Origin: Clostridia bacterium
Lineage (GTDB): Bacteria; Bacillota; Clostridia; Saccharofermentanales; Saccharofermentanaceae
Assembly (NCBI GenBank): GCA_024403735.1
Contig: JAKSRG010000009.1
Location: forward strand, 1 to 64,000
Length of the DNA: 64,000 nt
Direction: 5' to 3'
The translations under genes were made by a program, and so were the position numbers. Of this stretch, positions 55,067 through 63,243 are shown piece after piece. The notes below the pieces were generated by a model that worked only from the letters and a program-made list of their open reading frames with translations, was not told the origin of the DNA and did no database searches. Position 1 is the first letter of the stretch. The number at the start of each line of letters is the position of its first letter.

Positions 55067-55088
55067 TTAATTTTAAAGGAGAATATAT

Positions 55089-56294
55089 ATGGCTAAGATT
55101 AAGATGACAACACCATTGGTTGAAATGGATGGAGATGAGATGACAAGAGTTCTCTGGCAGATTATTAAAGATGAACTTCTTATTCCATTTATCGATTTGA
55201 AGACTGAATACTATGACTTAGGTCTTGAGTACAGAAATGAGACTAATGATCAGGTAACTATTGATTCAGCTAATGCAACTATGAAGTATGGTGTAGCTGT
55301 TAAGTGTGCGACAATCACACCTAATGCAGCAAGAATGACTGAATATGACTTGAAGGAAATGTGGAAGTCACCTAACGGTACAATCAGAGCTATGCTCGAT
55401 GGTACTGTATTTAGAGCTCCAATTAAGGTTAAGGGTATCGACCCATGTGTTAAGAATTGGGAGAAGCCAATTACACTCGCAAGACACGCTTATGGTGATG
55501 TATATAAGAATACTGAGATTAGAGTTCCTGGTGCAGGTAAGGCTGAACTTGTATTTACTGCAGAGGATGGAACTGTAATTCGTGAGACAATAATGGATTT
55601 TGATGCTCCAGGTATTATCCAGGGTATTCATAACAAAGATAAGTCGATTGAGAGTTTTGCTAGATCATGCTTTAACTATGCACTCGATACTAAGCAGGAT
55701 TTGTGGTTCGCAACTAAGGATACTATTTCTAAGAAGTACGATCATAGATTTAAGGATATTTTCGCTGAGATTTATGAGGCTGAATATATAGAGAAATTTG
55801 AAGCAGCTGGTATTGAGTATTTCTATACTCTTATTGATGATGCTGTTGCTCGTGTAATGAAGGCTAAGGGTGGTTTCATCTGGGCTTGTAAGAACTATGA
55901 CGGTGATGTAATGAGTGACATGGTATCTTCTGCTTGTGGTTCACTTGCGATGATGACTTCTGTACTTGTATCTCCAAGTGGTGTGTATGAGTATGAAGCT
56001 GCACATGGTACAGTTCAGAGACATTACTATAAGCATCTTAAGGGTGAAGAGACATCTACTAACTCAGTAGCTACAATCTTTGCATGGACAGGTGCACTTC
56101 GTAAGCGTGGAGAACTTGATAATATCCCTGAACTCATTGACTTTGCAGATAAGCTTGAGAAGGCAACTTTATCTACTATCGAATCTGGAAAAATGACAAA
56201 GGATCTTGCTCTGATTACTGACCTTAAGGATGTTACAGTTCTTAATAGCCAGGACTTCATCAAGGCAATTCGTGAGACACTTGAGTCACTCTAA
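55089..56294 (+). CDS. icd: NADP-dependent isocitrate dehydrogenase (type II)
   Basis: Homodimeric 401-residue enzyme, isocitrate to 2-oxoglutarate. The start [23 protein letters not shown] and the segment [38 protein letters not shown] are those of the eukaryote-like type II group. [11 protein letters not shown] and [12 protein letters not shown] complete the active and NADP sites. AAAGGAGAAT is upstream; it follows gltA by 22 bases in one operon. Confidence 0.95.
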   Translation: MAKIKMTTPLVEMDGDEMTRVLWQIIKDELLIPFIDLKTEYYDLGLEYRNETNDQVTIDSANATMKYGVAVKCATITPNAARMTEYDLKEMWKSPNGTIRAMLDGTVFRAPIKVKGIDPCVKNWEKPITLARHAYGDVYKNTEIRVPGAGKAELVFTAEDGTVIRETIMDFDAPGIIQGIHNKDKSIESFARSCFNYALDTKQDLWFATKDTISKKYDHRFKDIFAEIYEAEYIEKFEAAGIEYFYTLIDDAVARVMKAKGGFIWACKNYDGDVMSDMVSSACGSLAMMTSVLVSPSGVYEYEAAHGTVQRHYYKHLKGEETSTNSVATIFAWTGALRKRGELDNIPELIDFADKLEKATLSTIESGKMTKDLALITDLKDVTVLNSQDFIKAIRETLESL

Positions 56295-56331
56295 TAAAAA
56301 TGAATCTAAAATAGAATTACCTGGCATTGGT

Positions 56332-57582
56332 ATGAGAATTATTAAATCTGCTATTGCCATGGCTATATGCTATTTGATTAACATGCTACGCGGTGATGCT
56401 GGAATAGTATTCTATTCCCAGCTAGCCGCTTTGTGGTGTATTCAGATGTATAGAAGTAATTCTATTAAGAATGCAATTCAGAGAACAATTGGAACAGCAG
56501 TTGGAGCTATATATGGACTTATATACCTTCTTATATATCCAGAATTAGCTATGAAAGTGGATAAGCCTATTGTTGTTGAGATTACTCTAGTTACAATTCT
56601 TCTTCTATTGGTTCTTTATACTACTGTTGTAGTGAATAAGAAGCAGGCTTCATATTTCTCATGTGTGGTTTTCTTAAGTATAGCTGTTAATCACGTTGGA
56701 GATGTTGTGCCATATTTATTTGTATGGAATAGATTTCTTGATACTATGATTGGTATTGCAATAGGAATTGCAATCAATAATGTTAGGATTTGTTTTAATC
56801 CTGATAGAGAAACACTATTTGTATCAGGTCTTGATGACACACTATTAGGTAGTGATGAGCTTCTTAGTCCATTCAGTAAAGTTGAGCTTAATAGAATGAT
56901 TGATAGTGGACTTAAGTTTACTATTTCTACAACTAGAACACCTGCTTCACTTATTGAACCAATGCGTGATGTAAGACTAAATCTGCCGCTCATTGTTATG
57001 GATGGTGCTGCGTTATTCGATCTTAAGAAGAATAGATATCTTCATACTGTATCTATCCCTTCAGATCTGGTAGAAAGCTTATATGAGACAATTTGTGAAT
57101 CTGGCATTTGTTGGTATGCCAATGTTATTATTGATGATGTATTGATTATCTATTATGGTGATACAGACGATGAGATTAATAATTCGCTTGTTAAGACACT
57201 TAAGGTATCTCCATATCGTAATTATCTTAAGAGAGCATTGCCACTTGATGAGCCAGTTATTTATTTTATGCTGCTTGATAAGAGTGAGAAGATTAATGAG
57301 TTCTCTGATAAGCTTAACCATATGAGTTATGCAGAGCGTCTTAGAATTAATACTTATAAATCTGACGATTACGAAGGGTACTCATATATAAAGATTTACT
57401 CTAGAAATGCAAATAAGAGTTATATGCTAGATTATCTTAAACAGACAACTGGATTAAGTAAGACAGTTACATTCGGAACTATAGAAGGACAGTATGATGT
57501 GCTTGTTCAAGAAGATAATGCTAATGAGGTTGTAAGAAGAGTAAGAAAGATGTATGAACCGTTCATAATGAGGAAGAAATAG
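56332..57582 (+). CDS. FUSC/ArAE-type membrane domain fused to a HAD phosphatase
   Basis: Fusion of about 416 residues. The N-terminal 150 residues have four to five helices like the aromatic acid exporter (ArAE/DUF939) family. From about residue 160 a Cof-type HAD phosphatase-like domain follows (FVSGLDDTLLGSDELLSPFS), where the motif I first Asp is Gly (SGLDDT in place of DxDGT), and FTISTTR is motif II. The domain may therefore lack phosphatase activity. The start is uncertain: family-like residues (IELPGIG) extend upstream of the ATG at 56332, and the frame is open back into icd (ATG 56230) with no ribosome site. Confidence 0.72.
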   Translation: MRIIKSAIAMAICYLINMLRGDAGIVFYSQLAALWCIQMYRSNSIKNAIQRTIGTAVGAIYGLIYLLIYPELAMKVDKPIVVEITLVTILLLLVLYTTVVVNKKQASYFSCVVFLSIAVNHVGDVVPYLFVWNRFLDTMIGIAIGIAINNVRICFNPDRETLFVSGLDDTLLGSDELLSPFSKVELNRMIDSGLKFTISTTRTPASLIEPMRDVRLNLPLIVMDGAALFDLKKNRYLHTVSIPSDLVESLYETICESGICWYANVIIDDVLIIYYGDTDDEINNSLVKTLKVSPYRNYLKRALPLDEPVIYFMLLDKSEKINEFSDKLNHMSYAERLRINTYKSDDYEGYSYIKIYSRNANKSYMLDYLKQTTGLSKTVTFGTIEGQYDVLVQEDNANEVVRRVRKMYEPFIMRKK

Positions 57583-57612
57583 TTACATATTTTGACATAC
57601 AAATCAAATCAC

Positions 57613-57661
57613 TTTGATATTATGGAAAATCGCTTGCAAATAGATTTATTAGTAGTAATAT
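57613..57661 (+). promoter_or_regulatory. Promoter of the ATP-grasp operon, copy B of the shared module
   Basis: TTTGATATTA (57613-57622), 10 bases, CTTGCAA (57633-57639), a 16-base spacer and TAATAT (57656-57661). Spacings are identical to those at 53485 and 62509. Confidence 0.75.
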
Positions 57662-57671
57662 TTTCACATAA

Positions 57672-57825
57672 GAGCAAAGGAGTTCGCTAAGTATTTAGTG
57701 AGCTCCTTATTTTTTAGTGATTATTGCAGAACAAAGGTGTTCACTTCATTTGGGAGTGAGCACCTTGTTTAATTTAATCTTGAACAATGGCGTTCGGTTG
57801 AGTTTTGACTGAGCACTTTTATTAT
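57672..57825 (+). promoter_or_regulatory. Leader with three GARCAA-hairpin elements
   Basis: B1: GAGCAA at 57672, an 11-bp stem 57677-57687 with 57698-57708, then a T run. B2: GAACAA at 57729, an 11-bp stem 57734-57744 with 57756-57766, then TTGTTT. B3: GAACAA at 57782, a 9-position stem 57789-57797 with 57809-57817 containing one mismatch, then TTTATT. The three repeats are about 53-57 bases apart. AAGGAG follows at about 57833. Confidence 0.75.
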
Positions 57826-57846
57826 TTGGGCGAAGGAGTGACTAGA

Positions 57847-59166
57847 ATGAGCAGATTAAAACTACTAGATAGTAGAGAGACTGTAAATGAACTTTTGGCT
57901 AGATATGGTGTAAAGTTCGGTATTTATAAGAATAATACATTCCATGAACAGCTATTTCCATTTGATGCAATTCCTAGAGTAATCGAAGCAGATGAATTCG
58001 AATACTTGGAGAAAGGTCTTAAACAGCGAGTTGTTGCGCTTAATCTTTTCTTGAAAGATATTTATAGCAAGAAGCAGATTGTTAAAGATGGCGTTGTTCC
58101 AGAAGATTTTATCTTTGCTTCCAGTGGCTATATGATTGAGTGCGAAGGTGTATCTCCAATTAAGGATATCTATTCACATATTTCAGGTATTGACCTTGTT
58201 AAAGGTAAGGATAACAACTGGTATATCCTCGAGGATAACTTAAGAGTTCCATCAGGAGCATCTTATCCAATGATTGCTCGAGAACTTTGTAGAAGATCTT
58301 CACCAGAGACATTCCTTGATAACAAGATTGAAGATAATAGAGACTACGCTAAGCTCCTTAGACGAACAATGGATAATGTTAATGTTGGAGGACACGCAGT
58401 AATCTTAACACCTGGCAGATATAACGCTGCATACTTCGAGCATAGTTATCTTGCTGAGCAGACAGGCGCTCATCTTGTAAATGGTTCTGAACTTACAGTT
58501 GAGGATGATATGCTTTATTTCATCACAGCAGATGGTAAGAAGGAACGAGTAGGCGTTGTATATAGACGTATCTCAGATGAGTACCTTGATCCAATGAACT
58601 TCAATCCAGAATCTCTTATCGGTATTCCTCATATCTATGACGTATTCCGTAAGGGTAATGTGGCACTTATGAATGCACCTGGTAATGGTGTAGCTGATGA
58701 TAAGGGTATTTATTACTTCGTTCCTAAGATGATTAAGTATTATCTTGGCGAAGAACCAATTCTATCTAATGCTCCTACATATCTTCCATTCTATAAGGAA
58801 GATTACGATTACGTTATCAAGAACTTCGATAACCTTGTACTTAAGGATGTTGCTGAAGCTGGTGGTTATGGAGTTGTTTTCGGAAGCAAGATGACAAAAG
58901 AGCAGAAGGCAGATTTCTTAGAGCTTCTTAAGAATGAACCTAGAAGATTTATTGCTCAGGAAGTAATTGATTTCCAGGATTTGGACATTATCGATAATGG
59001 TGAACAGGTTCCAAGAAAAGCAGACCTTAGAGCATTCGTTCTTATGGCTGATGAGCCACTCGTATGGAAGAGTGGTCTCACAAGATTTTCGAGAAATCCT
59101 GATTCGTTTATTGTTAATTCATCTCAGGGAGGAGGATTTAAAGATACATGGGTATTATCTCGATAG
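57847..59166 (+). CDS. Circularly permuted ATP-grasp protein (type 2)
   Basis: Protein of 439 residues of the DUF404/DUF407 group. GYMIECEGVSPIKDIYSHISGIDLVKG and ILEDNLRVPSGASYPMIAREL are family landmarks; LKDVAEAGGYGVVFGS supplies the nucleotide-binding loop and the C-terminus ends in SSQGGGFKDTWVLSR. ATP-grasp enzymes ligate carboxylates to amines, and this clade occurs with alpha-E and transglutaminase genes, as here. The product is thought to be a peptide or amide modification, never proven. Start at 57847 follows AAGGAG; it overlaps the next gene by 19 bases. Confidence 0.9.
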   Translation: MSRLKLLDSRETVNELLARYGVKFGIYKNNTFHEQLFPFDAIPRVIEADEFEYLEKGLKQRVVALNLFLKDIYSKKQIVKDGVVPEDFIFASSGYMIECEGVSPIKDIYSHISGIDLVKGKDNNWYILEDNLRVPSGASYPMIARELCRRSSPETFLDNKIEDNRDYAKLLRRTMDNVNVGGHAVILTPGRYNAAYFEHSYLAEQTGAHLVNGSELTVEDDMLYFITADGKKERVGVVYRRISDEYLDPMNFNPESLIGIPHIYDVFRKGNVALMNAPGNGVADDKGIYYFVPKMIKYYLGEEPILSNAPTYLPFYKEDYDYVIKNFDNLVLKDVAEAGGYGVVFGSKMTKEQKADFLELLKNEPRRFIAQEVIDFQDLDIIDNGEQVPRKADLRAFVLMADEPLVWKSGLTRFSRNPDSFIVNSSQGGGFKDTWVLSR

Positions 59167-59810
59167 AACAGGCTGACCGCCTATTGTGGCTTGGTCGTTA
59201 TACAGAAAGAGTGTACACAACACTCAAGAGTTATTGCCAGAGTTATGACACGATGATTGACAAGGTTATTAATAACTATGTTGAGTTTTGTTCAAGTATT
59301 GATATTCCAAATATCTATTTGAATAGAGAAGATTTCATCACAAGATATCCTTTTGATGCTTCTAACCCAGACTCAATCATTAGTAATCTTAATAGAGCTT
59401 ACGATAATGCTATCGTTCTTCGTGAGAGTATTGGTTCTGAGACACTCGCATATATTCAGCTCGCTATTTATGAGATGAATAAGGCTGCAAGTAGTACAGC
59501 TCCACTTATTGAACTCCAGAAGGTTACTGATAATCTTATTGCTTTCTACGGCATGGTTGATGATCAGATTGATAGTGAGAATGTTCGTAACATCATTAAG
59601 TCTGGTAAGAGAATTGAGCGTATAGATATGTATGCTAGATTTGGTGCAAATAAGAAGAGAATCACAAGAGAAGTGCATAGATTAATTCCAAGAGTAGAGC
59701 ATTCTGGTCTTGATTATGATGCACAGAAACTTAAGAATCTCGAAGTGCTTATTGAGCCTGACGAACTAGATTATTACAAGATTGTTGAAGAGGTTGAAAG
59801 TATTTTCTAA
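59148..59810 (+). CDS. Alpha-E domain protein
   Basis: All-helical protein of 220 residues beginning MGIISIEQADRLLWLGRYTERVY, the mark of the DUF403/alpha-E family. Conserved Arg/Glu helices (LLWLGRYTERV, RNIIKSGKRIERIDMYARF) are present. It always accompanies circularly permuted ATP-grasp genes and probably forms part of the same enzyme system. Overlaps the ATP-grasp gene by 19 bases. Confidence 0.9.
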   Translation: MGIISIEQADRLLWLGRYTERVYTTLKSYCQSYDTMIDKVINNYVEFCSSIDIPNIYLNREDFITRYPFDASNPDSIISNLNRAYDNAIVLRESIGSETLAYIQLAIYEMNKAASSTAPLIELQKVTDNLIAFYGMVDDQIDSENVRNIIKSGKRIERIDMYARFGANKKRITREVHRLIPRVEHSGLDYDAQKLKNLEVLIEPDELDYYKIVEEVESIF

Positions 59811-59821
59811 GAGGTGAAGTT

Positions 59822-60610
59822 ATGAAGAAATTGCATTTCGATTATAGTATGCAGATTGATTATTCTGAGAATGTATCAACCTGTAACTATACAATTAAAT
59901 GCGTTCCACAGATAACTGCACGTCAAATACCTCATGATATAGAGATCGCACTTGTTCCACCGAGCAGATACAATCTTGGCTATGATGGACTTAAAAATCG
60001 ACAGCTTTATGGTAAGAATGACCAGCCACATAAGATGTTTAATTTCAGAATATCGGGAAATGTGGATGTTGGTCTATCTGACTATGAGGAAGTCGAAGAT
60101 AGTAATCTCTCAATGGTATTCAAGCATCCTCATGGACTTGTAATACCAGGACCGTCAATTAAGAGCTATTATGATAGCCTCGAGATTGACAAAAACTCCG
60201 ATGCGTATTCCTTGGCTGTCAATGTCATGAATCGTTTGCATGAAGACTTCTGCTATAAGCCTAATACAACGACACTTGATACTACAGCCGAATCGGCCTT
60301 TCAGCAGGGGCATGGTGTATGTCAAGATTTTGCGCACATTTACATTACACTCATGCACCTGACTGGCCTGCCGGCTAGATACGTAGTTGGATTAATAGTT
60401 GGTGAAGGAGCCAGTCATGCCTGGGTAGAAGTACTCATAAATGGTAAATGGTATGGTTTTGATCCTACTAATAACAAAAAAGTATTTGATGAACATATCA
60501 AACTCGGTGTTGGAAGAGATGCCAGTGACTGCATGATAAATAGAGGCATCATGCATGGTGGAGGTCTTCACACACAGACTATAAATGTCAAAGTAATTGA
60601 AATTGAATAA
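59822..60610 (+). CDS. Transglutaminase-like cysteine protease
   Basis: Protein of 262 residues. The N-terminal half is a beta domain; the C-terminal transglutaminase core has GHGVCQDFAHIYITLM (Cys), GEGASHAWVEVLI (His) and WYGFDPTNN (Asp). No signal peptide, so cytosolic. Family members next to ATP-grasp and alpha-E genes are thought to cut or build the peptide product. AGAGGTGAAG precedes its start. Confidence 0.9.
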   Translation: MKKLHFDYSMQIDYSENVSTCNYTIKCVPQITARQIPHDIEIALVPPSRYNLGYDGLKNRQLYGKNDQPHKMFNFRISGNVDVGLSDYEEVEDSNLSMVFKHPHGLVIPGPSIKSYYDSLEIDKNSDAYSLAVNVMNRLHEDFCYKPNTTTLDTTAESAFQQGHGVCQDFAHIYITLMHLTGLPARYVVGLIVGEGASHAWVEVLINGKWYGFDPTNNKKVFDEHIKLGVGRDASDCMINRGIMHGGGLHTQTINVKVIEIE

Positions 60611-60616
60611 TTGTTA

Positions 60617-61579
60617 ATGAAAGAGCCGATTATGATTAAAACAGTTGCATCTGTGTCACTTCCAGTTGATGAAGTCTTGACGATTAAGAAGAGACGAATT
60701 CAGCCAGAAGGTAAGACTAAAGGAATGAAAAGAATAAGTATTGTCACAGGTATTCACGGTGATGAATTGGAAGGACAGTACGTTTGCTATGAACTCGGAA
60801 AAAGAATTGAAGCTGAGTTCGATAAATTAACAGGAATTGTAGATATATATCCAGCTATGAACCCTCTTGGAATAGATTCTATTACAAGAGGTATTCCTGC
60901 GTTCGATCTTGATATGAATAGATTATTCCCTGGTAACAAAGAAGGTAACATGACAGAGTACCTTGCATCAGGAATTATGAAGGATGTATCAGGTTCAGAT
61001 CTCGTTGTAGATATTCATGCTAGTAATATCTATCTTACTGAGATTCCACAGATTAGAATTAATGAACTTCATGAAAAGGAATTGGTTCCATTTGCCAAGA
61101 AATCAAATGTTGATTTTGTATGGGTTCATGGTGCTAGTACAGTATTGGAATCAACATTTGCATATAGTTTGAATAGTACAGGAACACCTTGTCTCGTAGT
61201 GGAGATGGGTGTAGGTATGAGAATAACTAAGTCCTATGGAGATCAGATGGTTGATGGTATCTTCAGCCTCATGAAGGAATTAGGTATCTGGAGTGGTAAG
61301 GCACCTAAGGTAAGAAAGCCTATCATCTCTAAAGACTATATGGATGTTAGTTATTTGAATGCCACAACGGGTGGTCTTTTTATACCTCAGGTTAACCATT
61401 GGGTTGAGCTTAATGAAGGTGATGTTATTGGAGAGATTGTAAATCCTCTTACTGGTGAAGTCCTAGAGACTGTTACTTCTCCTGTAGATGGAATCCTCTT
61501 TACTATAAGAGATTATCCTATCGTAGATGAAGGATCTCTTGTCGGAAGATTGCTTCGTAAGGAGGTATACTCAAAATGA
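60617..61579 (+). CDS. M14-type zinc deacylase/carboxypeptidase (succinylglutamate desuccinylase-like)
   Basis: Protein of 320 residues of the aspartoacylase/AstE/M14 group. Zinc ligands are H47 and E50 (GIHGDE) and H134 (VDIHAS). DMNRLFPG and a later VEMGVG (Glu) complete the site. The C-terminal beta domain (IGEIVNPLTGEVLETVTSPVDGILF) resembles a biotinyl-lipoyl fold. It may release acyl or amino groups from the product of the ATP-grasp system. The start is uncertain: ATG 60617, or 60632 with AAAGAG upstream. Confidence 0.85.
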   Translation: MKEPIMIKTVASVSLPVDEVLTIKKRRIQPEGKTKGMKRISIVTGIHGDELEGQYVCYELGKRIEAEFDKLTGIVDIYPAMNPLGIDSITRGIPAFDLDMNRLFPGNKEGNMTEYLASGIMKDVSGSDLVVDIHASNIYLTEIPQIRINELHEKELVPFAKKSNVDFVWVHGASTVLESTFAYSLNSTGTPCLVVEMGVGMRITKSYGDQMVDGIFSLMKELGIWSGKAPKVRKPIISKDYMDVSYLNATTGGLFIPQVNHWVELNEGDVIGEIVNPLTGEVLETVTSPVDGILFTIRDYPIVDEGSLVGRLLRKEVYSK

Positions 61580-62499
61580 AGAAGAGAATAGTATACGAAC
61601 TTAAGGGTTTATACCGTGATAGCTTAAGAGTAACTGGCTATGAATTTGGTAAGGGTAAGAAGAGTGTATGTATTGTAGGAACAATGCGTGGTAATGAAGT
61701 TCAGCAGCTTTATTGCTGTTCACAGCTCGTTAAGAAGTTCAAGCAGTTAGAAGAAGAAGGAAGAATTACTCCTGGTCACAAGATACTTATTATCCCTTCT
61801 TGTAACCCATATTCAATCAATATTCAGAAGCGTTTCTGGCCTATTGATAACACAGATATTAATAGAATGTTCCCTGGCTATGATTTGGGTGAGACAACTC
61901 AGAGAATTGCTGATGGTGTATTTAGAGAGATTAAGGATTACAAATACGGTATTCAGTTCACATCTTTCTATATGCCAGGTGAGTTCATTCCACATATTCG
62001 TATGATGGATGAAGGTTATTCAACTGTAGAAGAAGCAATGAAGTTTGAGATGCCTTATGTAGTTACACGTAAGGTTAGACCTTATGATACTGCTACACTT
62101 AACTATAACTGGCAGGTATGGGAAACACAGGCATTTAGCTTTTATACAACAACAACTACTACAATTGATAGACGTTCAGCAGGACAGTCTGTTTTAAGTA
62201 TTTTGAAATTCCTTGCTGCTAATGACATCGTAAAGTATCAGTCTAGTGGTAGAGTTCAGAAATCAGTAGTATTTAACGATACTGAATTAGTATCTGTAAG
62301 AACAGCTAAGTCTGGTATTTTCGAGCCACTCGTAAAAGTTGGAGACGATGTAGGTGAGGGTACTCCATTAGCTAATATAGTTAATCCATATGACGGAGAG
62401 ATTATGGAGACACTATATGCTCCACTTGAGTCAAAGGTATTCTTCATGCATACTGATCCGCTTACATATGCAAATACGGCGGTATTTAAGCTTATATAA
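61576..62499 (+). CDS. M14-family paralogue lacking zinc ligands, likely pseudo-enzyme
   Basis: Protein of 307 residues similar along its length to the gene just upstream: the DxNRxFPG segment is DINRMFPG, and the C-terminal domain again reads VNPYDGEIMETLYAPLESKVFF. The zinc motif GIHGDE is TMRGNE, with R38 in place of the first His, and the VDIHAS segment has no His (IQFTSF). The Glu (E41) remains. With both His lost it should not bind zinc, so it probably pairs with the active M14 protein. Its start overlaps the previous stop by 4 bases after GGAGGT. Confidence 0.85.
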   Translation: MKKRIVYELKGLYRDSLRVTGYEFGKGKKSVCIVGTMRGNEVQQLYCCSQLVKKFKQLEEEGRITPGHKILIIPSCNPYSINIQKRFWPIDNTDINRMFPGYDLGETTQRIADGVFREIKDYKYGIQFTSFYMPGEFIPHIRMMDEGYSTVEEAMKFEMPYVVTRKVRPYDTATLNYNWQVWETQAFSFYTTTTTTIDRRSAGQSVLSILKFLAANDIVKYQSSGRVQKSVVFNDTELVSVRTAKSGIFEPLVKVGDDVGEGTPLANIVNPYDGEIMETLYAPLESKVFFMHTDPLTYANTAVFKLI

Positions 62500-62508
62500 T
62501 AAGAATAT

Positions 62509-62557
62509 TTTGATATTAAGTGAAATCGCTTGAATTTATTGTTGTCATATGTATAAT
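62509..62557 (+). promoter_or_regulatory. Promoter copy C of the shared module
   Basis: TTTGATATTA (62509-62518), 10 bases, CTTGAAT (62529-62535), a 16-base spacer and TATAAT (62552-62557). Same order and spacing as at 53485 and 57613; it begins 9 bases past the M14 stop. Confidence 0.78.
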
Positions 62558-62564
62558 GCGTAGT

Positions 62565-62612
62565 GAACAACGGAGTTCACTTCCATTATTTGGGAGTGAA
62601 CTCATTTTTTTG
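62565..62612 (+). promoter_or_regulatory. Leader with one GARCAA-hairpin element
   Basis: GAACAA (62565-62570) then a 12-bp stem 62573-62584 with 62592-62603 (one G-T), followed by a run of eight T. A typical intrinsic terminator placed within the first 60 bases of the transcript. Confidence 0.75.
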
Positions 62613-62790
62613 CTTCCGTTATTGTTGTTTGACTTAAGGCGAGGGAGTTAATCCGTCGCCGCTTAACAAGATAATTGACGTTATTTTTACCATAGTAAAA
62701 GGGATGTTTCTACTCGTAGAATGCATCCCTTTTGCATATCTGGAATTTATTGCTAGAATATTTAACGGAATAAATCTTAAAGAGGAAGAT
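62613..62790 (+). other. Further leader region with two hairpins
   Basis: TTAAGGCGA (62634-62642) pairs with TCGCC-gc-TTAA (62656-62666), and AAAAGGGATG (62697-62706) pairs with CATCCCTTTT (62724-62733) around an inner 5-bp stem. The second ends in TTTTG and may terminate. No open reading frame or known RNA family is recognised. GAGGAAGAT precedes the next start. Confidence 0.45.
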
Positions 62791-63216
62791 ATGAGTAAGA
62801 TTAAGTTTCCAAAAATTAATTCGATTAGTTTCGGTGGAAAGATGATAGGTGCTGCTCTTTTAATCGGTGGAGTTGCGCCACTAATAATCTGGTTTATTAC
62901 TCATAAATTCATTTGGTGGTTAAGTCTTATTGGAGGATTGATACTGTTAACTCTTATCGTAATCTTAGCGATAGAGATGAGGCAGGATAATGTAAATATT
63001 CCTTATTATGAGCGAGACCTAAAGGATAGAATTCCATTTGATAAGGATAAGCAATATGCGGTTATTAGAAGTTCAATATGTACTGGTGAGAAGGTAGCAG
63101 GATTTAAGAACCGCGATGATGGGCATTTTACAGAGGTCATGCTCATTAGAAATACTTATGATGAAGAGCGTTTTATGAAGATATATGAGATTGATAGTAT
63201 TCGTAAGGAGTATTGA
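62791..63216 (+). CDS. Small two-helix membrane protein
   Basis: Protein of 141 residues. Two membrane helices (about 16-38 and 39-61) precede a charged soluble domain (ERDLKDRIPFDKDKQYAVIRSS). The start MSKIKFPK follows AAAGAGGAAGAT; an upstream ATG lies inside a hairpin. No family recognised. It is preceded by the GARCAA leader, linking it to the gltA and ATP-grasp operons. Confidence 0.75.
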   Translation: MSKIKFPKINSISFGGKMIGAALLIGGVAPLIIWFITHKFIWWLSLIGGLILLTLIVILAIEMRQDNVNIPYYERDLKDRIPFDKDKQYAVIRSSICTGEKVAGFKNRDDGHFTEVMLIRNTYDEERFMKIYEIDSIRKEY

Positions 63217-63243
63217 GTCTCAATATTTTGGTTGGAGAATAAT

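Noticed and set aside
57729..57744. GAAC-N6-GTTC read as an SOS (LexA) box
   Set aside because: Firmicute LexA boxes have GAAC-N4-GTTC. Here the gap is six in all copies, three copies read GAGC or are followed by long stems, and the genes are not DNA-repair genes.
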